Assembly: GCA_030562195.1 (NCBI GenBank)
Contig: CM060199.1
Span: forward strand, 14,218,338-14,282,337
Length of the DNA stretch: 64,000 nucleotides
Reading direction: 5' to 3'
Origin: Nipponacmea schrenckii
Taxonomy: Eukaryota > Mollusca > Gastropoda > Lottiidae
Shown in pieces: positions 40,201-55,200 of this stretch (position 1 is its first letter; every line of letters begins with the position of its first letter). The position numbers and the translations under genes are program-made. The notes beneath the pieces were generated by a model, which saw only the letters and a program-made list of their open reading frames with translations, searched no databases and was not told where the DNA came from.

Positions 40201-43200
40201 ATGTTCAATGATATCTACATGTACAGCAATAGTCTAATTTGTTTCAAAGTAGAAAAATATTTCCCAAAATCTACGTCAATTTTATTCTTAATAATAATGG
40301 TAATGCCCTTCAAAAAGGCTTGGAATGTAGAAAAATATGAAGAAAAAAAAATCTAATATGAATATATATCTATATGTGTTTATAACAAATATCATAAAAA
40401 GGCATGCAAGGTAGCAAATTAACAAAATATATATATATTGGTTCCAATAATTTTTATCAAGTCAAAACCTACGTCTACAATAAACTTATCTGAATCTTTG
40501 GTGCTTTTATAAATGCCAATAAATTATAAAACTATAAGAATACACTGGTTTCGATATGCAGACAAATTGGTCTTAATATAGTTGAGACAGTTGAATGTTC
40601 ATTTAAGCCAGTTACCTTAGTTTTGATTAAAAGTTTGTTAACCTAGTAACTATTTTATCACAATATTGTACAGATTTAGTATCTGTACCTCCTCAAATCT
40701 TCTTTGAATTCATTTTTCATTCGAGATGATATCTTTTTCAGCTGTTTGGCTGTTCTTGCTGCCTCAGCTAAAGCATCATCTAAATGATATCTGTCCATAA
40801 TGGTATGATCGCTTCTACTTCTGTGTGTATAATGACCACGACTTGATCTACCCCGTCTGTCACCTAAGTCCATATCATCATATGACCGAGTGAACTGTCG
40901 CAATTTGAGTCGTCGAGGTTGAACATACTCCCTTCCAACAGGGATTAATCGTCGATTTTCACGGAATATGGGTTGAGATCGATTAGGTGAGATCTGGTAA
41001 TTCTGCAAACGGTTGATTCTCTGTTGAACAGCATTAAGGTCATCTTGTGTGACCATTCTAGGGGTAGGTAATGGTTCAACCGGAGTACCACTGTAATGTC
41101 CATCAGTGTATTGATATGGACTGTTAGAATTTACATAAGGAGGGGGATTAGCAGCCCTTGCTGGCGCAGAGGTCATAGGTGTTGGTGATCCAAATCGAGC
41201 TGGTGTAGTGCCAGAACTACCAGCATACCTTGCTTCTATTGGAGACTCAAGTAAACTAGGGTGTGAGCCTCGTAGATGAGAAGGTGTAGTTCTATTACTG
41301 CGTAAAAATCGAACCTCATCAAGCTTTTCCTGAATGTTACCATGGTGTGAAGGGTATGCTTCAGCACCTTCAGGGAAGAACGGTGTCTGCGTTGATTGTT
41401 GGTTCACTGTTTGCGTGGCTGCATTATCCTGACTTCCCTGAGATTTCAGATCTTTCATGTCTTTATAAAGAGATTGAAGAGTTTCTTTCTTAATTGAGGT
41501 TTCAGAATTGACACTTTCATTATCATCACATACACTATCACTGTCTATACCATGTTGTTTTTTAATGTCCTTGACCTCCGATAAAATACTTCTCAAGAGG
41601 TCAGATCGTGAACTGCTCTTCTTCTTTCTCTTTTTAGAACCTATTGACTCCATAGAAATATCGCCATTTTGTCTTGATCTAGATCGGGGAGTTTGAGTTT
41701 GGATACTTCTAGGGGTTGCAGCAAACAAGGCTTCATCAGTTTGTGTTCGCACATGGCCAGGAGTTTGACACCCTATATCATGCATATTTTCTGGATCTGT
41801 TGGAACAAAATAACCTTCAATGTAGCTATCAGTTGAGCCCTCCCCGTCCGAGTCATATACTATGAGTGTTTCTTTCAGATGAATGGAGGCTGAAAGAGTA
41901 TCGTCGAGGTGGGTATCGAAACTAGAAGCATGCATAGTTTCAGCGAATGTATCACCATATCCAGATTCCTCGCTCTCTGATTCTAAATAAGCAGCAGCTC
42001 CACCTTTACGGAAGCTCTGATCATGGAAGTTACGACTGTTGTTAAACGACCTATCATGACTCTGATTAAGAGACCTATCACGACTCAAGTTCAAAGTTCT
42101 GGGATCAGTTTTAAACTGACCATTTCTAGGACTTGGAGAAAATCTATCACGACTTAAGTTTAAATAAGTTCTTGAATGATTGCCATTTCCTCTTCTGAAA
42201 GGTGGTCTCTTTGGATAGGAATCATCATCACTGTCAAATGGATCAAATGGGGTGCCTCTTGAAGCTGATGTTGGTGTTTGGGTTGCACGACATTTTCTTC
42301 TTGTTCGCTGCATAAAAATGATGAAGGTAAAATATTAATGACATGCAAAATAATCCAATTTTTTTTAAATAAAGTTTCTAATTGAATATTTTTTTTAGGT
42401 CAGCAGCTTTTGAAAATATCTCAAAAAAGAAATATTCTTGGATTTGAAATGTCTTTTATATAAAATTTTTAAAAAAAATGAGACAAAGAAAGATTTAAAA
42501 TAAATCTAGCAAACTAAAGCCACACGGTAAATATGATAGAAAAAAGTTGACACAAATTTCTACATGATAATATGAAGATTGTATGATGATCAGTTGCATA
42601 CCTTGCTTTGCATGTTTGAAAAAATAAATCTACAAGAAATATTTATCTGACAAACAGGTGGTACTATCTGGAAATTCTTGTGAGAATTTTTTTATTTATA
42701 ATGTTATTTTAAAGCATCATTACTTCAGGATGATCGGTCTCAAAATATTCCAAGATTTGTCATACAATTCTGAATATTACAATTTTGAATTTTAATTAGC
42801 TCATTAAAAATAAAAACACAGTTTCTTTTAGGGAAAGACTCTGTAATTTTGTCATGTCATTTTTGGATAAATTAATAGATATGGGGTACCACCATCTTGT
42901 AAAATTTGTCAGATATTTAACAATTGAAAAAAATAATGCTGAAAACAGAAACATTTCTTCTTTTAGAGAAATAAATCAAAAGCTGCTGTTATTACGACAT
43001 AGAAATGAAATTGTGCAGACACACTTAACTTTGTTACAGATAAATTGTACTTTGTTACAGACATAAAATGATTTCAGTGGTTGAAATTTACAATCGGTTT
43101 TCTTCAAAGGTTTAATTTTCAAGGTTGTACCAGCTTCTAAAAAGACAGTATTTAAATTTTGTTGGTGTAACTGATCCTTTTTTTTCCCAAACATCTTAAC

Positions 43201-46200
43201 TTAAATTGTTCATTACTTACAATATCTTTTATTATATATTTATATATATTTTATCCTTCATCATTTTTGTCCAAAATTCAAAACATTTGGCTAAAATTCC
43301 ACACAAAAAATCCAGAATATATGTAATTCATTGCTGTGGAGTGTTACCATAAATGATATTTAATCCAATCAGATATCACAATACATGTATGAACGTGATT
43401 TTCAGCCAATGAATCAAGAGATTACACATGCCAATGAAAATTAAATCAGTTGTATTTATTTACAAACAAATAGATAAGAACTAAGGGAGAATCAATTATT
43501 AAGTAGATTAATTTGAACAAAAGATTTGTGACCAGCAGATCATAATCAAATAATAGAAGTTTGGTTACCATTATGTAGGTATTAGATAGTTATAATCCAA
43601 TCACTTAATATAAACATGACCTCCAACAATCAACAACTTTCTTAACAAAATCACGATAAATTCCAGAGGAAACACCAATGAGCTACATTCTACTGAACTT
43701 TTGTGAACATAAAAAACACAAACGAACAAAATATATTTGAAAAAAATGAAAGCAGAAATGATTACATTCCAGATGTCAGACTTGTACTTTGTCTTTTGAG
43801 CCAACAATTAACATTCAGAGATTCAGGTCTGCTGTCAGCTAGCAATCTCTACTATGGCTGACCCAATAAGTCACATCTTCTAGACTCAGTGTCAGCTATC
43901 AATCACTGCCAAAAACAACAGAAGTTTGAGACAGTCCTGTATCAGCCAACAATATTGCCCATAAAGCCAAAATTGTGATATTCAGTGTGGTGTCAGTTAT
44001 CAACCATTGTTAATAGAATTCAGAGCTTTAAATTTCTATATTGGTTAACAGAATATATTGGTAAACAGAATTCAGATAATCAGTTCATTGTCAGTTATCA
44101 AGCTCTACAATGAATAACAGAATTCAAAGATTAAATCCATTGTTAGTTTATATTAATCTCTTCCATGGTTAACAGAATTCAGAACATTGAATCCCTACAT
44201 TGTTCAACAGAAATCAGAAATTCAGTCCAGTGTTAGCTATCAATCTCTACCACATATAACAGAATTCAGAGAGTCCAGTATCAGCTATCAATTTCTACCT
44301 TGAATAACATACAAGAGTATCCATATTATTTTATTGTCATACCAGTGTATAACAAAAATCTCAATGGAACTAAAATGGTCATTGATAATCTGCATAGTTT
44401 GGAACCTAACTCACACAATACTTTATTAGACTTTTCCAGCAGTTAGAAACAAATAAAACCGGTCTTTCACCATCCTTCTCACGATTTTGAAGATTTGGAT
44501 GAATTTTAATTTAACTAACATCAAAATAGTACATTTGAAAATTAGAAATACGAGAAATAAGTGCAAAAAAAAGAAACCAGTTTAATAATAACAGTTTAAC
44601 AACACAGTGATAAGATTGAAGCAAGGTTAAATAATATTTGGTCGGTTATTCTGTCCAAAATTATAATTATGAGTCATATATGCATACAATATGTATTTAA
44701 AAGAAACAGTCTTTTTTTTGGCAATTTCAATTTCAGGATGATATTTTCATTTTCAATTTTCTTGTTAAAAAGTTTTAAGATTTTATGGTTGAAAAAATTT
44801 GGGGAAACAGGGTTTTAACCAAAAACCCCTTGATTTTTGCTTTTATTTTATAATAAAAATTTTGGGTATAATGTTAAAATAAGTTATTATTTTTTTATGT
44901 AGGTCAAGGTTTTTTAACAGAAATAATCTAGTGAAAAAATTGAATAAAAAAAACCAATAAGGAGCCTCTTAGTTTTTTAATTTTTCGCTTGTGGTGATAA
45001 TAAACAAAGACACTAAGACTATTTATATACCCCAGGATAAAACAAAAATATTCATTTTCTCACTGAGTTTTTAATAATTGACACAGGGAATACCCCCTCT
45101 AGATGATTTTAAATTTTAAAAAAAAATGCTTTTTAACAAAACATTTATTTTGGAATTTTTTTCGCTTGTGGGTTTTTTTATACAAGAAAAACAAACATAA
45201 GAATTTATTTTAACCAACAGGATATAACAGGCAATTTTTTTTAGTCTCTAAGGGGAAAGAAATTGAAAACAGGCTTTAACCCGGTTAAAAAAATGAAAAA
45301 ATTTTAATAATTGGAAAAATTACAAAAGGTTTTGCAACACTTTACCCGACTAAAAATAATTTGTATCTGAAATTGTGAAAATGAAAACATAACAAAATTT
45401 TTTGGGTTAGATGGACAATGAAAAACAGGAATTCATCAATTCGTAACTTTCATTAAGCCAACATATATAATTCAGGATTCTGAGTATTGCAATTTTTCAG
45501 TCAAAAAATCTAAGGGAAAAAGAACCATTGATTTCCACAGAATGGTAATTAACCAGGTTAAAAGAGCAATGTAAATGAATGTTCAATAAGTTGGAAAACT
45601 TTACAAAAATTACCAAACACTTTCCAGATGCTGAAAAATAATTCTGTACCCAGAATGATTGATGAAAGATGAAAATCATAAACAAAATGTATGGAACATG
45701 CAAAGCAAGTACGCAACTAAATCAAAACTATCAACCAAACTTGTACTATGTACTAACAAAAAATGTTGCATGCTTGACTAAAAAAATAAACAATAGCTAG
45801 GAGGACTATTTTCTAACTAGCTTTGCCATGTATAAGAAATATGTTACGAAATATCACTATTCATGCATATATTGTAGAATTTACCCTGTTTAGAATGGAT
45901 AAGAGATCTAAAAGATAAGAATAGGCATGCCTAAAAAAAAGGAGAAGAAAAGAAATAAAAGTAAAAAGGCTCTGATAAGAACTAATAAATATAAGTAACA
46001 TGCTCACTGACCTCAAGTCTTGCACTCCGTTCTGTCATATTGCCATCCGATTGGTCAATTTTTTCTAATTCTCGTACATAATTGGCTAAATCTTCATCCA
46101 TACTGTCTTGATGTTCTTGAAGATCACGTGCAGCATTTAGGGCTTGCTCTCTATCAGCCAATAGATTATCAATCTGGCCAAGGAGTTCTTCCCAGTCATC

Positions 46201-49200
46201 TTTTAAGGCTCTAATAGCAGGATCTACAATGGTGTCGTTGTGGTCTGTCAGATCACAATATTGAGACAATAGGTCATCAATAGCTGGTCCACGACCTTGA
46301 ACTTCATCACGAATCCCCTGAAAAAAAATGGGCGTAAGACTATGCCAATGACACTATAGTAAAAACTAATCCAGACTTTGAGAATATAATATATAGTTTC
46401 ATTTCATTGGAACTATCTGTATTTTATGTTTGTTACATTATCTAATACTTGGAATGGTAAGATAAAGAACACTGAATATTTGTCTTGACTATTGTGCTGC
46501 AATCATTTTGGGTACTGAGAAATTTTTAAAAATTTGGATGAAAGAAAAGAAATGTGATGTGAACTCACTAACCTTTAATCTATCGATGTCTAACTCAGCA
46601 GCCTCAGAATGGAGTTTAGCAGGTCTGTTTTCCAAGTCTGCTACTTCCTCTTGACGATTGCGTAACCATTGTTTGAGATCAGAGCGAGTACGATCAACAC
46701 CTTCCCATTGTCTCATCATATTTCTCAATCTATCTAATCTTTTCTCAACCTAAAAATGTTGTAAGGAAAAGTCATCTCTCGGATAAAAGCACTGCCAATT
46801 CACAGATTTTCCTAAATTTTCATAAGCAGCAACATGTATCAGCTTAGTATAAATTAGAAATTGTTACAAAGGTTCTCTCAAAGTGGACAGAAATCCTAAT
46901 AAAAAATAACAAATGCAGTCAACTGTTCACATTTCAAATCCAACGTCATCAACTAGATCTCTTCAAGAACAAGTTGTTCTGAAAAAGGTCTATACACATT
47001 ATGGCCTACCTTTGCAATAGTTTCTTGCATATGTTGATTGACTTGCCCAGCAAAATTATTCAATGGTGACTCTAAACTAGCTTCTTCTTGATTTAAATTC
47101 TCCATACTGCCAAGGTTTTCACATGTATGAGCCGTTGAAGCTAATTCTTGCTTTCTTTCATATAATTTCTCCAGCAAGGCCTAAATAAAGTGTGGATTCA
47201 TATAAAAAACTAGAAAAATTTTCATTCTGTGTCTTCTCTTCAAAAGAGATTTGAATTTGCAACACAAGAAAGTTTCACAAAAAGTATGAATTTTGATATT
47301 CTTCTTTCTACATGTTAAAGTCAACCTAAATAGCACAAGAAAAAAAGCAAAAGCAATGGAAATCTAAAAAATAAAGATGAAGATGAAAATACCTGAGTGG
47401 CTTCCCTTTGTTGTTGAGCTTCATCAATTGAGTCTGGAATATTGGATTCTGCTTCCTCCAGCCATTCAACCACATCATCCGTTAAATATTCTTCAGTCTT
47501 CTCTAATAACTTTTTATACGTCTGCCATTTCTTGAGAATGTCTTGTAATCGATCCTAAAATCACAGTCGGCCATATAACAACAGATTATTCTCAGGAAAG
47601 TATCATGTCATGTCAACTTTGATGCCAGTTGTCTTAAGTTACAAGTTATGCCAGTAATAGTGAGAAATGTTTGTATTCAGTGTAAAATTTAAGCACATGT
47701 TCCAAGATGGTGACTAAAAACCATAGAATAGATTATCTCAAGAAGATTTAAATGATAGATTAATCAGTAAGCCACTGGGTTGTTGAAAGAAAGGATTATC
47801 TTGTTATAACAAAGATTTTTTAATTAAGGATCACCAATTAGCTGTTAATTAGATAGGAAGTTGGAAGAATGTGGTTTATTATGTATATGACTGGTACCAG
47901 ACAAGGGTTAAGTTCACCGTTTGATTTGCTTTTTGTCCAAAAAAATATCACCCTATCATAATAGGAACATAGAAAGCAATACATTTGAATGTATCTGATC
48001 CTGATCTGCCAAGGTTGAAGTCTTTAACAGCAACATATTTTCAATTGAACAACATCAATTGTCCAACACCAACTTTTACACATTTGGTCCAAAGAAATCT
48101 AAATCTTTCATGCTAATGCCTGATTTACGTTTCCAAAGAATTTGTTGTCCTTATGCTGAATGTTGTTAAGATTATCTTATGCTCTATATAGCTTTTTACA
48201 CAAATTCCTAACATTAGTAACATAGCCTACTTTTGGATTACCATATGTGTTTTTTTCGTATTTCGACTTTGGCGAAAACGTATTGTAATCGTTCGGATTA
48301 TTTTATTTTATTTTTTTTTTTTTTGTAATTCTTGGATGAGTTTGCAGACAAACTGGTAAAAGGTGCAGAAATTCTAAATCTACAGTTGATCTTAGAATGA
48401 TTTCTATTATCAAATAAAACAAAACCGGAAGTTCTATCTCTGACAGGAAGTGAGAACCGGAAGTTCAGGTTTTTTTGCTTTAGCAAGTTTATTTTCAGTT
48501 CGATTTTGACCGGATTTTCAGATTTGAAAACTTCAATGTATTTGTCAACTAACAATTATAGGTTTTATGCAATTAGGTTAAAAATTGTACCCACGATTTG
48601 CAATTCAATATTCAAGGGTCATCGGCAAAAATTTCAGACCGTGATTTCTCCTTTAATATAAATGGTAAAATTTTGAAACTTTACCAGTTGATAGGCGATA
48701 TGTTTATAATTTTTGAAAAAATGTGAAAATAAAAATTCCACTTCCGGTTTAGCCTCAAATGATGTAATTACGTAACTTCCGGTCTATAACTGCTAGGTGA
48801 AAAGTGAAAACTGTTTTATAAATAACTTGTCAATAGTAATTGATTTGACCTAAATAATTAGGTCAAGCTGCCATATCGGCCGCCATTTTGAATTTTCGTT
48901 ACAATTCTTAAATCCGAAATTCAGACACTACTGATAGACCGATTTTGATGAAATTTAGCACATAGATACAATGGATCATTATCTACCTTTTCTTGGAGAC
49001 CGATTTTCAAATTTCGTATTTTCTTTCGAATTATTTAAATTTCGATTTTTTCAAAATTAGGTCACTTTAACGGGTACGGAAGGTGTGACCCACTTAATCT
49101 ATGACCTTGAAAATTAGGTCAAATAATATTCAATATATTGTCTACGAGTAGATATTTTTTAATTTGGCTTACTTAAAAAATTCATAGAGATAAGTGTACT

Positions 49201-52200
49201 TAAATACAGCAAAAATTGATAATTTTCATATTTTCGCCATCATTAACCGTTACGGAAGGTGTGACCTAATTATTTTATGACTTTGAAAACTAGGTCAAAT
49301 GATATTCAATATATTGTCTAGATATAGGTAATTGCAAATTTAGCCTACATAATATTTTAAGGCTCTCGAAATACGTTCATAATTGTAAGCAATTCTAGTT
49401 TTATTTTTTTTTTTGTCTTCTTTAAGAAAATGTGAACATAATAGAAGTGTAGAACTTGTAATATGCATGGATTGATGTTTTTATATATCGTCACAAAAGG
49501 TTCAACAATGGTACTTTTTCTTGCACATTTGAAGAAAATTGTTTTGTAGGGTTTTTGGAATTCAAAAGCAGATGCTTCACTTTAAACTACAATCTTTCAT
49601 TAATCAAAATGCCCAGCCTGATAAGAATTTTGAAAAGAGCTGGAAACACATCAGGCAAGGCATTGCCTTTAAATTTCAGATTCAAAGTTGCCTTAAAATA
49701 AAGAATCTGAGAGGAAAGGATGGACATTTGAAATGGTGGATCAAAAGAAATCACTCTGTCATGCATACTTGTACAATGACATAACAAAAGACAGTTATGT
49801 TTCTTAATATAATTTTTGATCCACCATTTTTTAGATTAAGACATCAAATATGATAATGGTAAAGAATTTGAGGTGTTAAGATTATAATTTTGAATATAGA
49901 TATATAACTGTCTGTTGCCATGCCACACAAAATACAAACATGCATTCATGCAATTAAAAACACCAATATTAAATTTAACTTTAATTAATATTTTGTATAA
50001 AATACATGGAAAATATAAATAAATGAATATACAATAAAAGATGAATTATAAAAAGACAACTATCACAGATAATAACAAAATGAAATTTATATTTAACTTG
50101 GACGGCAAAAAAATCATATCACAATCCACAAATATCAAAACCTATCACAATTCTCTACAATAAAATCTATTAAATATCATCCTGTTAAATCCTACATTAA
50201 ATATCATACTGTTATATATTCTACATTAAATATAAATATCACGTTAAATAATTCATAAAACAAACTTACATGTAGAAACATTTCATCATAAGGCAATATA
50301 TTTGTGATCAATTATTTGTAACATTTTTTTAAAGACATCAAGCTTTTAATTAATTAAATTGAAACGAAGGAATAATTAAACGTTTTTATTATCTTTTACT
50401 AAATTTCAGGAAATTTCATATTCCAACTAAATTATCTTTGATTTCAAATTCTATGACATACTGGTATTCTTTAACCTATTTGAATGTTTTATATATTTCA
50501 AAATTCATAAACTGAAGTGTTTTCAATTTGAATATTTCATGGAAATATTTGAGATCTTTTAGATATCACAGTGAGAAAAACATATTGATCATTACAACAA
50601 TGAAATATATAATATATATAATAAATAGAAAATGTATGGAAATCATATAGTAAAGTATGCAGTAAAAGGTTAGAACCAATCACCTAGCAAGAGTATTTAG
50701 AATCATGGACGGATAACAGTAATAAGAAGAAACTGAAATTACTTGATCATTTTCAATTTGATTGAAATGGAAATTATAACATTATCTAAAGTTGTAAAAC
50801 TCGATAAAAAAGTTAAAACAAAAATCACAAGGGAAGCATTAGCATTTAAATTACAGTTAGAAACATGAGGATAGGAATTTGGGTTGAACAAAAAAAAAAT
50901 ATCATAATTTACAATTTTGTAGAAATATGTATAACTCCTGGAAATACAAATAAATAAATCACTTTTTGGAATAGCACTAGAATGATAAATAATCAAAAGC
51001 AAAATGATAAGTTCAAATTTCCCACAGTTCTGTTGAAGCATCAATGTTTTCAAAAAATCTTTTCACTGATTTTAAATTGTCTATTTTAATGACCAATTTT
51101 CAACGTTTCTCTCTCACATTCTGCACTTTTTTTGCACTAAGACTGTCAGAAACAATTCATCTGGTTCAATGGTTTCATCGGCCATCTTGGAATTAAGCAG
51201 ACATCTAGTAGATGTAGAGTTCAATATGTTCTAAAACCACCTGTGATTGGATAATTAATGTCAGTCAATCAAACTTGTAACCAATCAAACAAAACAACTC
51301 ATAGAAGCAAAATTCAAAAGCAATACAGCATTACAGATTGAAAGCTTTAGTCCCTTTGTGGCACTCAAAGGATCTTTGCTTAAAAACTAATTCCTTATCA
51401 AGAAATAAAATATATTATTCTGAGAGGTACCAATATTGTGCTTTTGCTTTATTGTTTTACTATGTTGCTTTGGAATCTTGATGGTATAAGTTAAATAAAG
51501 AAAACGAAAGAAACAGAAGCAAAACTTGTGAAAATTAATTTGGATATTCAAACAGAAAATGTTAATAAAGTGATACAAAAATATTAATACTCAAAACAAA
51601 AACAAGAAATTAGTTTGCAAGAAAGCATAAACTATATATATAAACAAACACTAATCATTCATACAAACAAACATGCAACATCAAGTGGCAACAGACAGTT
51701 GAATGTATTCAGTCAAAATATAACTAAACGCAAGGACAGGGGCAATGAGGGTGAAATTATTAAAAACAAATGTGTGTATGGTGTAGAAAGTCTCACTTGG
51801 GATCAAAATGTAGTGAGCATTAACCTTAACGAGCTTTGCTATTAATTGCAAAAATGTATGTAACCATAGAAACAAATTTGTATTTAGCTGCCAAAAATAA
51901 AAAAAAATTTTTTTGGAAAAGGTTTCAAAAAATATCAAGCCAGAGATCAGATTGTAACATTCAAATTGCAGTATTTTTGGTATGTATAATGAATGCATCA
52001 AAGCTAGTTTCTACTTGTAACTACATGATATATAACGTATATGATAACTTAAAAATCATATAAACTATCAGGAACTAAAATATGACCAGAGCTTTAATCA
52101 GAAATCCAGAATTCCTTCTAATGAGCCTTTTTTTTTTCAGAGAGATTAGATTTCGCATTCTGGTCAAGATTTTTTTTTAAAAAACAATAGTGTGCCAAAA

Positions 52201-55200
52201 GTAAGACAAATATGAAGTAGAGATTTACATTTTAATGAAAGGAATATGCATTTGGGTCATATATTTAGGTTTTATAAAATAATTTTAGTATACCATCATT
52301 TTACACAATCTGCCAAAATTCTATTTGAAAATTTAAAGACCCAATATCTAAAAACTTTGGAAAATGGTAGATAAAAATAAAGATGTGGAAAGAAAGCTTA
52401 CCTTTATTTGTTGAGCTGTGGATTGTAAATTAACGTAACTTTGTTCTAAATTCTGTAATTGTGACTGGACTTGTTCGGCAAGTTTTAAAATATTGGGATT
52501 ATTTAAGACTAAACTTTGACCGATCTGATTCACATGATCCATAGTAGAACGGTAGTTTGTTATCTCTCGTACTATAGCCTATAAAATAAAATTATATACA
52601 TGTATGATCAATGTAAGAATAAATAATGTCACATAATATTATAAACATATGGATAACATGAATAAAAAGTACGGTAATTCCATTGAATTTCCAAGTTATT
52701 TCTTTAGAACAAATGCATCCCCCTGAGAAAAGTACCAAATTCTCCTTGTCTCTAATTGATCAAATATTTTGAATTCGAAAAATGAACCTCAGACAGACTA
52801 AAGTACAATTTTGTTTTTAAACTGAACAATCTCTCAGATATGATCTAATAAATGAGGTTATCCAAGGGAATGTATAGGGAAATGTTATATAAGATTTTAA
52901 TCAATTATTCAAGAGATACAAGTATCTAAAGTAATATCTGAAGTTGGATAATTAGCAACATTGACTGATATTCATAGATCAGATATGAATCGTTCATTTC
53001 TGCTTTAATATAACAGAACAACTATGAAATATAAGTTCATTTCAATTTAGCTCACCTTGTGTTTTTCAATTTGTCTCTCCGTCAGCTCCATGGTGGAGAC
53101 ATTTAATGAATTGTGGGACATGAGTCGGAAGGAAGTATCCAACAGCCATTTTTCACAATCTTGTTGTGTTTCGTGGAATAATAAATGTTCATCATAACGA
53201 TCTTGTAACATTTCAACAATATCCTACAGACAAACAAATTACTGGGTAACATGATTTCACAGTGAATTATATAATGGGTGCATTTGACTAGGTTCATTTT
53301 TAAGGATTGAATATCTGCAGAAAAATCTAAAGCATGTTCATGGTATTGGAAATTCTAAGAAATTTATTCTATTTATAAGAGGTTTTCTAAAATAAGTGTC
53401 ACTAATTGCGAGGGTCTTATGTGGTACAAGAATATTTTGAGATTAGTGACGTCATCAAACACAAAAGTTTAGGGGACTTGCAGGAACCACAGATGTCTTT
53501 TAAAAACCAGAAAGGTGCAAATTAAATCCATCAGTTGACCTTATTACAAACCACTTTATGATGCCTTCAAGTAGTGATAAGAGCTTCTAAGAATGACAAA
53601 GAGCAAAAGATATTGATGAAAAATTTTCAAAAGAACAAACCTGGCATCTGGTTCTGACAGCCTCAAATCTGTGTTGTACATCAGACAAGGAATTGGCTAT
53701 TTGTGGATTATCACACAGAGCCTGTAGATTAGCTACCCTATCTGCTAATTCATTTATTAACCTGTTATGATTCTCTATATCTGTTAATATTAACTGAAAA
53801 CAAACAGAGATTCATTTCATTATACAAAACTTTACAGAAAATATACAAAAAAATTATCATTATACTAAACTTTACAGTAACATACACAAAGTCATTTTCT
53901 TATTGTAAAGTACAAATGTAAAAAGAAAAAGACATAAAACTTAAGTCATGTAAAAATAATACAAACTATATATAAAGATGTCAATATGCAAATCTAACAG
54001 ATAGTTGTCATTATAAAAACTTTAACAGAAAGATACAGAAGTTATGTCTTCATCAAACTTAAAAGTTGTGAAATCAACATTTACCTGGTATCTATCAAGT
54101 TGAATCTTCTTCTCAGCCAGGGTAGCTTTCAGTTCTGGTTCAGCTCTAAGGAGACTTTCCTTTTCAGCCAACCAACGAACCAGGCTTCCAAAATATTCTT
54201 CATAATCATGCCAGCGTTGTTGCACACCTTCCAACAAGGCTGTGACTTCAGATATGGAACTGTTTAATTTGTCCCAGTTATTGGTTAGATCTGTCACTTG
54301 TTCTTCTACCAACTTTTTACCATCCATACTGGTGTGAGGCAAGATCTTCTCAGCTAGGTCACATACATGATTAACTTTCTGTAAACCTTCATCCATATTG
54401 GCAGTGATATCCTGAAAATATCATTATCATTAAAAACTTGAAGATTATTGGTCGTTTTTAGTAGAAACCTACCGTGTTAGTACAAAAAGAGCATCATATG
54501 TCATTACTGCAAGAAATTTTGTGACAGACGCATTTGATCAAAATATCATCAAGGAAACATCACTCTGATCTTAATCAAAGGCTTTGCTAAAATCACAAAA
54601 CATTTAAACATACCTTTATATCATCTATTCTATCTTGGGTAGCATCCCAATCACCAGATGTGTCTTTACAAGCTTCAACTCTGTCCCTCATCCATTTCAA
54701 CCATTTATCACCATTATTCAAGGCATCATCATATTCTCTATGATCATCAACATTATCGCGCAATTTACGAACCATATTCTAAGATTAAACACAGCAATAA
54801 ATCACCAATATACCATTAAAATTGTAAAATAATGTAGAAAGTTGAAATTCAGATTAAATGTAAGTAAAATGTTTTACTTTCTGCACTGAAGTACTAGAGC
54901 TTCCTACTACCAAAAATTCTAGCACTCTGCAATTGTTTTTGTCAACTAGAAGTAGATTAGTCTACAAGCTGACCCTTATTGTGTTTAATTTATAAAAGAA
55001 TTACAAAAGTAAAAGCCATAATCTTACCTTAGCAGAGGAACATAATGACTGGTATTTAGTTGATAATTGCATCATATTATTTGAGAGTCTTGGGTCACTC
55101 GATCTCTGAGCAATAGCATCACCCTTCTCTCGGACTTTCTCTAATATCACTTTATTATCACTGATATTATCACACAGATCCTGAAAAAAAAAATTATTTT

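Larger units (their letters stand above)
42308..46011. other. Intron 29/30 with low-complexity and degenerate repeats
   Basis: 3.7 kb with no coding exon recognised. It contains the two degenerate arrays listed at 43815-44305 and 44960-45700. Confidence 0.55.

Noticed and set aside
41508..41696. Plus-strand open frame inside exon 30
   Set aside because: Antisense shadow of the 543-codon exon; Ser/Leu-rich because the sense strand is Glu/Asp/Lys-rich.
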